From assembly GCF_001544475.1 (NCBI RefSeq), contig NZ_FCNW02000046.1, forward strand, positions 1-49,510: DNA of 49,510 nt, in the 5' to 3' direction. Below the pieces are notes generated by a model. That model saw only the letters and a list, made by a program, of their open reading frames with translations, ran no database searches and had not been told where the DNA came from. This stretch comes from Caballeronia humi (GTDB lineage Bacteria > Pseudomonadota > Gammaproteobacteria > Burkholderiales > Burkholderiaceae). The translations under genes were made by a program, and so were the position numbers. This document shows positions 1 to 8,007 of this stretch, in pieces (the first letter of the stretch is position 1; every line of letters starts with the position of its first letter).

Positions 1-368
1 AACGCGCGTGCAGTGACCGTGGCTGCTCAATTTCGCTGATCTATTCGACCGACAGCGGACGGACGTTTCATGGAATGGTGTACATGAAGACCTTCGATCC
101 ATTCAACAGGTCGAAGAACTATACGGTGGCCGTAACCAATGACCGATTTTACTTGGCAGAGCAAATACAAGATGACGCATACGTCTTGGAATATCCGCTT
201 GTCCAAGGTATCGACCTGAATCGACCGTACCCACCCGGTGTTCGTGGTAGCAGCTTTACAGCTTCCCGAAAACCTACTTATATGTCAGGACTTCGTTCCC
301 CCTCCGGCCAAGAGCGCTTCACCTGCGACGCCTCCATTCGCCCATCCAACCCACCTAAACCCCAATGA
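1..368 (+). CDS. C-terminal part of a T6SS-linked hypothetical protein (possibly immunity-like)
   Basis: The reading frame is open from base 3 to the TGA at 366-368, so the start lies outside the window. About 120 residues are visible. The segment contains YMKTFDPFNRSKNYTVAV and an IQDDAYVLEYPL stretch, followed by a basic, Pro/Ser-rich tail. The first part resembles, from memory, small lipoproteins or immunity proteins (Tli3-like) found next to T6SS lipase effectors and PAAR or VgrG genes in Burkholderia. The stop overlaps the next start as ATGA, so this gene and the PAAR gene are probably translationally coupled. The family assignment is tentative; the coding call rests on the open frame and the coupling. 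Confidence 0.6.
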   Translation, partial: RACSDRGCSISLIYSTDSGRTFHGMVYMKTFDPFNRSKNYTVAVTNDRFYLAEQIQDDAYVLEYPLVQGIDLNRPYPPGVRGSSFTASRKPTYMSGLRSPSGQERFTCDASIRPSNPPKPQ

Positions 369-628
369 CCCAACGACCCGTTTGTATCGGCGACTCGACC
401 ACGCACGGCGGCAAGGTGATCGAAGCCACCTCGACGTTCTCGCTGGACGGAAAAAAGGTCGCGCTCGAAGGCGATCTCGTATCCTGTCCCGAGCACGGCA
501 CTAACCCGATCATCGAAGGCGGAAGCGGCTACATCGAGAACGGCCGCGCGCTGGTGGTGCACCACTGCCGCACGCAGTGCGGAAGCCTCGTCATCGCACG
601 GAATAACGTCGGAATGACGATTGCATGA
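365..628 (+). CDS. PAAR-domain protein (T6SS spike tip)
   Basis: This 87-residue protein matches the PAAR family: a GDSTTHGGKVIEA start, a central VALEGDLVSCPEHG with a Cys-x-x-His pair, and a late VHHCRTQCGS with paired His and Cys residues. PAAR proteins fold into a small cone that binds zinc, sits on the VgrG trimer, sharpens the T6SS spike and often carries effectors. It is a lone PAAR domain with no effector extension, so cargo would be encoded separately, probably by the flanking genes. The start overlaps the upstream stop by four bases and the stop overlaps the next ATG, giving a tight three-gene unit. Confidence 0.9.
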   Translation: MTQRPVCIGDSTTHGGKVIEATSTFSLDGKKVALEGDLVSCPEHGTNPIIEGGSGYIENGRALVVHHCRTQCGSLVIARNNVGMTIA

Positions 629-2043
629 GCCTGTCGTGGAAGACGCCCGACATACCGGAGCGCGAGCACGGCAAGCCACCGTCCATATGGTTGAGTGTCG
701 TCGCTTTCATCGTTACCCTGGCCGCGGGAATCGTCCTCATGGTGCTGACATGGGAGCCCGGCAAGTCCACCATCTCAGGGCCGTTCTTCGTGCAACTGTT
801 AATACTGCTGCTGATATGGGGTACGGCGTGCGCCTTGATTTATGTCAGTTACGAGATTTGGATCGATGAGGTTGACCGGTGGAATTACCTGTGCAAACTG
901 TCACGCGCTCACTGGCGGTACTGGGCGCAGGCACACCTGTCGATGGTCGGCAGCATCGCGCTGACGCCCGAGGCAGAACTGGCCGAACGCCTGCTGGGCC
1001 TCGAAGGCAGCGCACCGGTGAACTTAGGCAAAGCCCTGGCACTGCCTGCCGCCGCGGCGGCTACCGAGCAATCGCGAATTGAATTCGTTCTTGAGCAACT
1101 GATGACGCCGTTTGCCGGATATTTGTCCCGCTTCGCAGGCGTCCACACGTTCCATATCGTTTTGCAATCCGGCAGCGAGCAGGATGAGTCGGAACTGCGT
1201 GCGGTGCTGCAAAAACTGAAGTTGCGCAACCTTGACCTCGTGAAGGTTCTACGAACCGAGCCGGAAACAGAGCAGGCCATGTTCGAGCAGTGGCTGTCGG
1301 GCAAAAGCATGCCCGATTTCTGTCTGCTGCTCGGTTGCCAGTTGCACGAGGAAGGAAAAGAGCCGTCGTGGTCCGAAGCAGCGGTCGGCATCCTGTTTGC
1401 GTCCGCTGCGATGCTTACGCGGTACGCAGACAAGCTGAAGCTCCAGGCAAGATTGTTCCGGCCGATATCGTCGGCCTCCGATTCAGTGAACGACTCGCTG
1501 AACACGCTGCTGGCGGCCGTACAGACGCCAACGGAGCGGATCAAGCATCTCTGGCTGAGTCGTCTGCCCCGGCAGGCGCACCACGCGACACTTGCCGCGC
1601 TCAAGGATGCCGGGCTGGAACTCCCGGCACACGACGTCGATCGTGCAATCGGAAAGCCGGGGCCTGTGAATTCGCTGTTGCTGCAAGCCCTCGCCGCGGA
1701 GATGGTGCAGCACGGCCAAGGCACGCAACTGGTTGCTTTACCAGACTCGGAGGGCGTCATGCTCAATCTCGTTGGAGTCCAGGCCGCTCTGATTCCAAAG
1801 GTCGAACCGGCCTACTTCGGACGCCTCAGTCTGTCGGTTTCAGTCGGCGCGAGCTGCAGCTTCGTAGCGCTGCTCTTCTTGCTGGACGCTGTCGGTGCGG
1901 GCAGTGGATGGTTCTGGTGCGTGCTTGTCGGTTTTGTGCTGTTGATCCCCATCCAGTTTGGCGTCTCGATACTGAAGCGGCGCCTCGTGGAGGATGATTT
2001 CTACCAGCGCCTGCATGCTCAAACGACGCAGACGAGCACATGA
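625..2043 (+). CDS. PAAR-linked large membrane protein of unknown function
   Basis: This 472-residue protein has two N-terminal membrane segments (about residues 22-42 and 50-75), a soluble middle of about 310 residues, and two C-terminal membrane segments (about 390-445). That topology puts the middle in one compartment, most likely the cytoplasm. I recognise no catalytic motif. Proteins of this shape often follow PAAR or VgrG genes in Burkholderia and are annotated as T6SS-associated hypotheticals; adaptor, effector and immunity roles are all possible. The ATG overlaps the PAAR stop by four bases. The C-terminus is hydrophilic and Thr/Gln-rich. Confidence 0.75.
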   Translation: MSLSWKTPDIPEREHGKPPSIWLSVVAFIVTLAAGIVLMVLTWEPGKSTISGPFFVQLLILLLIWGTACALIYVSYEIWIDEVDRWNYLCKLSRAHWRYWAQAHLSMVGSIALTPEAELAERLLGLEGSAPVNLGKALALPAAAAATEQSRIEFVLEQLMTPFAGYLSRFAGVHTFHIVLQSGSEQDESELRAVLQKLKLRNLDLVKVLRTEPETEQAMFEQWLSGKSMPDFCLLLGCQLHEEGKEPSWSEAAVGILFASAAMLTRYADKLKLQARLFRPISSASDSVNDSLNTLLAAVQTPTERIKHLWLSRLPRQAHHATLAALKDAGLELPAHDVDRAIGKPGPVNSLLLQALAAEMVQHGQGTQLVALPDSEGVMLNLVGVQAALIPKVEPAYFGRLSLSVSVGASCSFVALLFLLDAVGAGSGWFWCVLVGFVLLIPIQFGVSILKRRLVEDDFYQRLHAQTTQTST

Positions 2044-2076
2044 GGGCCCGTCAGATTTGAAGCCGAGTCCTGACTG

Positions 2077-2471
2077 GTGTTCCGGCTGATCGACCCAACA
2101 TTGCGCCTGATCTGGGCCGGCATGTTGTTATCAACCGCTTGGGCGTTGGGCGTCGATTGGCTGGCGGCACTCGACACCGGATTGCCCATCGTTCTGCAGG
2201 CAGGATTGGTCATGCTGGGCGCGCTTCTCGGCGAGATCGGCGCAGAATTGAGCCACCAGTGGCGCATTTACACGTTCGCAAGCTGGATGTCGAGGATGCG
2301 TCGACGGATTTTGCCTCGATCGCGGAGCGGCCACAAACGATGCCAATGCGTGGAAATGGTATCGCCAGCAAGGTTCGCCTTGGCGCATCGATCCCAATCG
2401 CGTGCGACCCCATGTGTGTGGTGGTGGCGCTGGCACGACTGGAGGAGATCAAACGGGCGTTTCGCGACTGA
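2077..2471 (+). pseudogene. Small membrane protein gene broken by a single-base frameshift
   Basis: From a GTG at 2077 one frame encodes FRLIDPTLRLIWAGML and a second hydrophobic stretch through ALLGEIGAELSHQWRIYTF. Near 2279 this frame loses protein character, while the frame starting at 2280 continues with KLDVEDASTDFASIAERP and ends VVALARLEEIKRAFRD at a TGA at 2469-2471. Restoring one lost base near 2279 gives a protein of about 131 residues with two membrane helices and a soluble tail. No slippery heptamer is visible, so I read it as a pseudogene or sequencing error rather than programmed frameshifting. It sits 33 bp behind the large membrane protein and probably belonged to the same cassette. 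Confidence 0.55.
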
Positions 2472-2493
2472 GGCGAGCGCAACGACGCCTTGA

Positions 2494-2859
2494 GATCGAA
2501 CGCGTTCGATCGGCGTGTTGCATTCTCGATGTACAGAAAATGATTGGATTCCAGCCAACCGATCCGATCGTCGATGACAATTCGGCCTCAGGAGACGCCG
2601 AATCAAGCCGACAGTTACCTCACTCAACGAGATGCGGTACGTCTACGAAGCGGTAATGCGCACTGGGTGCGCATTTGCCGCCGGTTTGCCTCACATGTGC
2701 CTCAAAAGCGAAGAAGAAACTTTCTTCACTTGAAGATCAAATCGTGGAAAGTCTGTAGACAAAGGCTGACATGCGACGGTCTTTGCTTGCACTGTCCTGT
2801 TCGGGACGACTCACGTTCCTTAAACAGCATTTCGCTGGCGTCTTGAGGACCTAAGCCTG
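2494..2859. other. Stretch with no recognisable gene
   Basis: Between the broken small gene and the inverted repeat before garD there are short open frames on both strands, none with a convincing ribosome site, coding bias or recognisable family. Base composition is less GC-rich than in the neighbouring operons. It could be decayed T6SS cargo or immunity sequence, but I see no positive evidence for that. Confidence 0.5.
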
Positions 2860-2890
2860 TTCGATACGCTTACCTCTTAAGCGCATCGAA
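2860..2890. terminator. Inverted repeat between convergent units, possible terminator
   Basis: The arms TTCGATACGCTTA and TAAGCGCATCGAA pair at 12 of 13 positions around a 5-nt loop. The repeat lies between the rightward T6SS genes and the 3' end of leftward garD. Neither strand has a clear U-tract, so it could instead be a factor-binding or processing site. Confidence 0.4.
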
Positions 2891-2908
2891 CGGTGCAGTT
2901 CAAAACGC

Positions 2909-4495
2909 TCAGGTCACCGGCGCCGGATTAAACAAAACCAGCGCATTGTGCAGCTTCAACTTCTCTGCACAAGTCTGCTTGCGTCCGCTCGCGACTTCGA
3001 GCATCAGCCTGAACAATTCCCAGCCCACATCTTCGATGGAAGACTCGCCGGTTGCGATCGTCCCGGCGTTGATGTCCATCAGATCGTGCCAGCGCCGCGC
3101 GAGATCGGAGCGCGTCGCGACCTTGATCACCGGCACTTCAGCGAGGCTGTAAGGCGTGCCGCGACCGGTCGTAAAAACATGAAGGTTGATCCCCGCCGCC
3201 ACTTGCAGCGTGCCGCAAATAAAATCGCTGGCGGGCGTGGCCGCGTAAATCAGCCCCTTCTGCCTGACCTTCTCCCCCGGCGACAACACGCCCGAAATCG
3301 CCGAATTGCCCGACTTGATGATCGACCCCATCGCCTTCTCGACGATGTTCGACAGTCCGCCCTTCTTGTTTCCCGGCGTCGTGTTGGCGCTGCGATCGGC
3401 GCTGCCGCGCTTCAGGTAATCGTCATACCACTGCATCTCGCGGATGATCGCCGCCGCCACGTCCGGATTCGCGGCACGGCTCGTCAACTGATCAACACCA
3501 TCACGCACTTCCGTGACCTCGGAAAACATCACGGTCGCGCCCGCACGCACGAGCAGATCGGTGGCAAAGCCCACCGCCGGATTCGCCGTCAGCCCGGAAA
3601 ACGCATCGCTGCCGCCGCACTGCACACCGATCACGAGATCGGATGCCGGACACGTCTCGCGACGGCGGTTGTTCAATCGTCTGAGGTGATGCTCGGCCAT
3701 CTTCATGATCGACTCGATCATCGACTGGAAGCCGACGTGCTCTTCGTCCTGCAGCACGACGACATCGCCGTTCGCATCCGCGCCGGAATCGCCGATATCG
3801 GCGACGTCGTCCGCGGCGGTGGTCGCGATCGGGATCGTGCCGGGCGGCATCAGGCGTTCGGGCTGCAACTTCTCGCAGCCGAGGCTCACCATCATCACCT
3901 CGCCGCCGAAGTTCGGATTCAGGCTGATGTTGCGCACGGTGCGGATCGGGACCATCGCGTCGGGCGCGTCGATCGCGACGCCGCAGCCGTACGTGTGGCC
4001 GAGACTCACGACATCGTCGACATTCGGAAAGCGCGGCAGCAACTCGCTCTTGATGCGCGCGACCGCGTGCTGCACGACGTCGGCGACGCACTGCACGGTC
4101 GTCGTGATCGCGAGGATGTTGCGCGAGCCGACCGTGCCGTCCGCGTTGCGATAGCCCTCGAACGTGAAGCCTTCAAGCGGCGGCATCTCGGGCGGTTTGA
4201 CGGTTGCAATCGGCAAGCCTTCCAGTCCCGGCGGGCTCGGCATGCGTATCACATGCTCGTTGATCCAGCTTCCCTTCGGCAGATTCTTGAGCGCGTAACC
4301 GATCACCACGTTATAGCGGATGACTTCGTCGCCCTCGGCGAGATCCGTCAGCGCAACCTTGTGCCCCTGCGGCACGCGCTCGCGCAGCACCAGGCCGTCG
4401 GCGAACGTCGCGCCTTCGGGCAGCCCGCCGTCGTTGACGACGATCGCGACGTTGTCCTGCGGGTGAACGCGAATGTAAAGAGGAGACTGTTCCAT
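2909..4495 (-). CDS. garD: Galactarate dehydratase
   Basis: GarD dehydrates D-galactarate to 5-dehydro-4-deoxy-D-glucarate. The 528-residue protein has an N-terminal SAF/UxaA-like domain (about residues 1-90, with IRVHPQDNVAIVVNDGGLP) and the long altronate/galactarate dehydratase C-terminal domain, with FEGYRNADGTVGSRN, SLGHTYGCGVAID, SLGCEKLQPERL, QCGGSDAFSGLTANPA and a C-terminal FICGTLQVAAGINLHVFTTGRG. E. coli GarD is about 523 residues. I chose the ATG at 4495 because AAGGA lies eight bases upstream and it gives the canonical MEQSPLYIRVHP start; an upstream ATG at 4552 lacks both. The gene is divergent from kdgD, whose product uses the GarD product. Confidence 0.93.
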   Translation of the reverse strand: MEQSPLYIRVHPQDNVAIVVNDGGLPEGATFADGLVLRERVPQGHKVALTDLAEGDEVIRYNVVIGYALKNLPKGSWINEHVIRMPSPPGLEGLPIATVKPPEMPPLEGFTFEGYRNADGTVGSRNILAITTTVQCVADVVQHAVARIKSELLPRFPNVDDVVSLGHTYGCGVAIDAPDAMVPIRTVRNISLNPNFGGEVMMVSLGCEKLQPERLMPPGTIPIATTAADDVADIGDSGADANGDVVVLQDEEHVGFQSMIESIMKMAEHHLRRLNNRRRETCPASDLVIGVQCGGSDAFSGLTANPAVGFATDLLVRAGATVMFSEVTEVRDGVDQLTSRAANPDVAAAIIREMQWYDDYLKRGSADRSANTTPGNKKGGLSNIVEKAMGSIIKSGNSAISGVLSPGEKVRQKGLIYAATPASDFICGTLQVAAGINLHVFTTGRGTPYSLAEVPVIKVATRSDLARRWHDLMDINAGTIATGESSIEDVGWELFRLMLEVASGRKQTCAEKLKLHNALVLFNPAPVT

Positions 4496-4542
4496 GTGAC
4501 CGGTCCTTGATTGTTCGTCCGACAGCTTTGCCATGTCGTTAT

Positions 4543-4560
4543 CATACGTCATCCTACAAC
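4543..4560 (-). promoter_or_regulatory. Operator-like site, garD side
   Basis: Read on the minus strand this is GTTGTAGGATGACGTATG, identical at 16 of 18 positions to the plus-strand site at 4643-4660. The two form an inverted pair about 100 bp apart inside the divergent garD/kdgD gap. I infer that they bind the FadR-type regulator encoded at 7202. Confidence 0.5.
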
Positions 4561-4623
4561 CACGCGTTTTGCGATCGACGTAAGCATTTACCCTTAAAAC
4601 GCGGCTCAAACCTATATTCACGG

Positions 4624-4660
4624 TTGTACGAGTCGATTGTACGTTGTACGATGACGTATC
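4624..4660 (+). promoter_or_regulatory. Operator-like site and TTGTACG repeats, kdgD side
   Basis: TTGTACG occurs at 4624, 4637 and 4644, and the last copy begins the longer motif GTTGTACGATGACGTATC (4643-4660). That motif mirrors the garD-side site. The cluster ends 43 bp before the kdgD start, where a repressor could block transcription. Binding by the local FadR-type protein is inferred. Confidence 0.5.
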
Positions 4661-4703
4661 AGATAAGCACCCTATTCACCCCGCCGCACTTGGACATTCA
4701 ACC

Positions 4704-5621
4704 ATGACGACACCGCAAGAACTCAAGCAAATCGTTTCCGAAGGCCTGCTTTCCTTCCCGATCACCGATTTCGACGCCAACGGCGATTTCCGCGCTGACA
4801 CTTATGCCGAACGTCTCGAATGGCTCGCACCCTACGGCGCGACTGCGCTGTTCGCGGCAGGCGGCACGGGCGAATTCTTCTCGCTGACGAAGAGCGACTA
4901 CTCGAACGTGATCCGCACGGCGACCGAAACCTGCAAGGGCAAGGTGCCGATCCTGGCGGGCGCGGGCGGTCCGACGCGCGTCGCAATCGAATATGCGAAG
5001 GAAGCCGAACGCCTGGGCGCGAACGGCATCCTGCTGATGCCGCATTACCTGACCGAAGCGTCGCAGGAAGGCATCGCGGCGCACGCGGAAGAGGTTTGCA
5101 AGGCGGTGCCGAACATCGGCGTGATCATCTACAACCGCGCGAATTCGAAGCTCAACGCGGACATGCTGGAACGCCTCGCCGACCGGTGCCCGAACCTGAT
5201 CGGCTTCAAGGACGGCGTGGGTGAGATCGAATCGATGGTCACGATCCGCCGCCGTCTGGGCGACCGCTTCTCGTACCTCGGCGGCCTGCCGACCGCGGAA
5301 GTCTACGCAGCGGCCTACAAGGCGCTGGGCGTGCCGGTGTATTCGTCGGCGGTGTTCAACTTCATCCCGAAAACGGCGATGGACTTCTACCGCGCGATCG
5401 CCGCCGACGACCACGCGACCGTCGGCAAGCTGATCGACGAGTTCTTCCTGCCGTATCTCGCGATCCGCAATCGCCGCGCGGGCTACGCGGTTTCTATCGT
5501 GAAAGCGGGCGCGAAGCTCGTCGGCCACGATGCGGGCCCGGTGCGTGCCCCGCTGACCGACCTGAACGACGAAGAACTGGCGCAACTCGACGTGCTCATC
5601 AAGAAGCTCGGCGCCCAGTAA
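4704..5621 (+). CDS. kdgD: 5-dehydro-4-deoxyglucarate dehydratase (decarboxylating)
   Basis: KdgD converts 5-dehydro-4-deoxy-D-glucarate to 2,5-dioxopentanoate, releasing water and CO2. The 305-residue protein is a DapA-family TIM barrel: GGTGEFFSLT carries the substrate-carboxylate loop (53-62), Tyr143 in IIYNRAN is the family tyrosine, and Lys169 in IGFKDGVGE is the Schiff-base lysine. Length and motifs match KdgD rather than DapA or NanA. The ATG at 4704 gives the family-typical MTTPQELK start; only a weak TTGGA precedes it. It leads the operon continuing with the MFS carrier. The 2,5-dioxopentanoate dehydrogenase needed to reach 2-oxoglutarate is not in the window. Confidence 0.93.
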   Translation: MTTPQELKQIVSEGLLSFPITDFDANGDFRADTYAERLEWLAPYGATALFAAGGTGEFFSLTKSDYSNVIRTATETCKGKVPILAGAGGPTRVAIEYAKEAERLGANGILLMPHYLTEASQEGIAAHAEEVCKAVPNIGVIIYNRANSKLNADMLERLADRCPNLIGFKDGVGEIESMVTIRRRLGDRFSYLGGLPTAEVYAAAYKALGVPVYSSAVFNFIPKTAMDFYRAIAADDHATVGKLIDEFFLPYLAIRNRRAGYAVSIVKAGAKLVGHDAGPVRAPLTDLNDEELAQLDVLIKKLGAQ

Positions 5622-5685
5622 GTAGTCAAGCGGCGCCGGCATCCGCCGTCGCCGCGCATCACGATTTTTCGGAGACAAACCCGCC

Positions 5686-7053
5686 ATGCAGACGACCCAC
5701 GTTGCCAGCGCCGCCGGCGTAGCGAAACGCACCAGCGTTCGCTACTCGATCCTGCTGATGATCTTCCTCATCACGACGTTCAACTACGCGGACCGCGCGA
5801 CGCTCTCGGTGACGGGCTCCGCGATGCGCGGCGAGTTCGGCTTCGACGCGATCAAGATGGGCTACATCTTCTCCGCGTTCAGCTGGGCGTACGTGCTCTC
5901 GCAACTGCCGGCGGGCTGGCTCCTCGACCGCTTCGGCGCGCGCCGCGTCTACGCGGCGAGCATTTTCCTGTGGTCGCTCTTCACGCTGCTGCAAAGCGCA
6001 ATCGGCCTCGCGGGCAGCGCGGCGGCGGCGGTCGTCACGCTATTCGTGCTGCGCTTTTTGATGGGCGCGGCTGAATCGCCTGCGTTTCCGGCGAACGCGA
6101 AGGTTGTCGCGAGCTGGTTTCCGACGGCCGAGCGCGGTACGGCATCGGCGATCTTCAACTCGGCGCAGTATTTCGCGGCCGTCGTGTTCACGCCGCTGAT
6201 GGCGTGGGTCACGCACCGCTTCGGCTGGCATCAGGTCTACATCATGATGGGCGTCGCGGGGCTGCTGCTCGCGCTGACGTGGCTCAAGGTGATGAAGAAC
6301 CCCGCCGATCATCCGCGCGTGAACAAGGCGGAACTCGATCACATCGAACAGGGCGGCGGCGTCATTACGGCGAAGAAATCGGCGTTTCCGTCGGCGACGG
6401 CGGAACCGCGCAGCACCGCGAGCTGGTCGCTCGTGCGCCAGTTGCTCGGCAACCGCATGCTGCTCGGCGTCTATCTCGCGCAGTACTGCATCAACGTGCT
6501 GACGTATTTCTTCCTCACGTGGTTCCCGATCTATCTCGTGCAGGCGCGCGGCATGACGATTCTGCAAGCCGGCCTGATCGCCTCACTGCCGGCGATCTGC
6601 GGCTTCACGGGCGGCGTGCTCGGCGGCGTGATCTCGGACGGACTGATCCGGCGCGGCTTTTCGCTCACCGTCGCGCGCAAGCTGCCGATCGTCTGCGGGA
6701 TGCTGCTGTCGTCGTGCATTATCGGCTGCAATTATGTTTCGACCGACTGGATCGTCGTCGCGCTGATGTCGCTCGCGTTCTTCGGCAAGGGCATCGGCGC
6801 GCTCGGCTGGGCCGTGGTCGCCGATACGTCGCCGAAGGAAGCCATCGGCCTCTCGGGATCGATCTTCAACATGTTCGGCAACGTCGCGGGCATCGTGACG
6901 CCGATCGTCATCGGCTATCTCGTCGCGACGAGCGGCGGCTCGTTCAACGGCGCGCTCGTCTTCGTCGGCATCAATGCGCTGCTCACGGTCTTCAGTTACC
7001 TCGTGATCGTGAAGGACATCAAGCGCGTCGAACTCCGTCCGGTGGCGCAGTGA
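5686..7053 (+). CDS. Galactarate/glucarate MFS transporter (GudP/GarP type)
   Basis: This 455-residue MFS protein has about 12 membrane segments and belongs to the anion:cation symporter (ACS) group. Characteristic stretches are FNYADRATLSVTG in helix 1, SAFSWAYVLSQLPAGWLLDRFGARRVY between helices 2 and 3 (the DRFGARR loop), and GAAESPAFPANAKVVASWFP. These match the GudP/GarP/ExuT branch, which imports hexarates and hexuronates by proton symport. A GGAG lies upstream of the ATG, 64 bp after kdgD, so co-transcription is likely. Galactarate is the best-supported substrate from context; glucarate is also likely because both feed KdgD. Confidence 0.88.
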   Translation: MQTTHVASAAGVAKRTSVRYSILLMIFLITTFNYADRATLSVTGSAMRGEFGFDAIKMGYIFSAFSWAYVLSQLPAGWLLDRFGARRVYAASIFLWSLFTLLQSAIGLAGSAAAAVVTLFVLRFLMGAAESPAFPANAKVVASWFPTAERGTASAIFNSAQYFAAVVFTPLMAWVTHRFGWHQVYIMMGVAGLLLALTWLKVMKNPADHPRVNKAELDHIEQGGGVITAKKSAFPSATAEPRSTASWSLVRQLLGNRMLLGVYLAQYCINVLTYFFLTWFPIYLVQARGMTILQAGLIASLPAICGFTGGVLGGVISDGLIRRGFSLTVARKLPIVCGMLLSSCIIGCNYVSTDWIVVALMSLAFFGKGIGALGWAVVADTSPKEAIGLSGSIFNMFGNVAGIVTPIVIGYLVATSGGSFNGALVFVGINALLTVFSYLVIVKDIKRVELRPVAQ

Positions 7054-7060
7054 ACGGAAC

Positions 7061-7156
7061 GTGTCTGATGACTTACGACTGTCCGCGCCGCGCGCCAATC
7101 GAGGCGTGCTCCACGGGCAAATCCGGGTCCGGGCAGTCGTCAGACAACGCTATAAT
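7061..7156 (+). promoter_or_regulatory. Probable autoregulated promoter of the FadR-type gene
   Basis: GTGTCTGATGAC (7061-7072) and, on the minus strand, GTTGTCTGACGAC (7136-7148) form an inverted pair in the 148-bp gap before the regulator gene. Each matches the garD/kdgD operator motif at 11 of 18 aligned positions. The second ends just before TATAAT (7151-7156), a perfect -10 hexamer without an obvious -35. The layout suggests a regulator that represses its own promoter. Confidence 0.4.
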
Positions 7157-7201
7157 GAATCGATCGATCTCGCCGCAATCACCGATTCAAGGAGCGTTCT
7201 G

Positions 7202-7942
7202 ATGGCTGCCCAATTCACCGTCGCCGCACCGCGCCGCGCTCGCAATCTCGCGGAGTCCGTCGTGACTTTCGTGAAGGAGCAGATCGCGGCGGATGCGCTC
7301 AAGCCCGGCGACAAGTTGCCGACCGAATCGGAACTGATGGTCGGGCTCGGCGTGAGCCGCACTGTTGTGCGCGAGGGCATTTCGCGGCTGCAGGCAAGCG
7401 AAGTGATCGAGACGCGCCACGGCATCGGCAGTTTCGTGCTGGAGCCGCGCCGCGAAAAGCTCGGCATCGAGATGGTGCCTGCCACCACGCTACGCGACGT
7501 GCTTTCCGTGCTCGAACTGCGCATCAGCCTCGAAACCGAGAGCGCCGGACTCGCCGCGCAGCGCGCGAAACCTGAAGACCTCGCGCGCATGCGCCAGGCG
7601 CTCAACGCGATCGAGCAGACCAGCCGCATGGGTGGCGACAGCGTCGCGGCCGATTTGCAATTTCACATCTCGGTCGCAAAGGCGACCGGCAACCGCTATT
7701 TCGTCGATATTCTCACGCAGATGGGCAGCGCACTGATTCCGCGCAACCGCATCGATTCGGCCGGCATCGCGCATTCGGACCCGAAGGCGTATGTCGCGCT
7801 CGTCAATCTGGAACACGAAAGCATTCTCGACGCGATCTCGCGCCACGACGCCGAAGGCGCGCGCGCCGCGATGCGCATGCATCTGTCGAATAGCCGTGAG
7901 CGTCTGCGCCGCGCGAACGAGCTGACCGAAGCAAAAACCTAA
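7202..7942 (+). CDS. FadR-subfamily GntR regulator of galactarate genes
   Basis: This 246-residue protein has an N-terminal GntR winged helix (about residues 10-80, with LKPGDKLPTESELMVGLGVSRTVVREGISRL and the wing RHGIGSFV) and a C-terminal all-helical FCD effector domain (about 95-235). The FCD metal-site residues fit D-x-x-F/L-H at AADLQFHISVAKATGN and later His residues in NLEHESIL and MHLSNSRERL. FCD regulators commonly sense organic or sugar acids and act as repressors. AAGGAG precedes the chosen ATG at 7202 by about eight bases; longer upstream readings lack a good site. Context makes galactarate or a pathway intermediate the likely ligand. Confidence 0.85.
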   Translation: MAAQFTVAAPRRARNLAESVVTFVKEQIAADALKPGDKLPTESELMVGLGVSRTVVREGISRLQASEVIETRHGIGSFVLEPRREKLGIEMVPATTLRDVLSVLELRISLETESAGLAAQRAKPEDLARMRQALNAIEQTSRMGGDSVAADLQFHISVAKATGNRYFVDILTQMGSALIPRNRIDSAGIAHSDPKAYVALVNLEHESILDAISRHDAEGARAAMRMHLSNSRERLRRANELTEAKT

Positions 7943-8007
7943 GCGAAGACGCAAGCGCGCCCTTTCGCGCGACGGCCCCGGCGCCACCCCTTTATCAGGA
8001 GAAACAC

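Noticed and set aside
2275..2290. Programmed -1 frameshift in the small T6SS-linked gene
   Set aside because: No slippery heptamer or downstream structure is visible; a one-base loss explains the break more simply.
2948..4510. 520-residue open frame on the plus strand opposite garD
   Set aside because: It mirrors the GC-rich garD coding frame, has no ribosome site and shows Arg/His/Ala-rich shadow composition.
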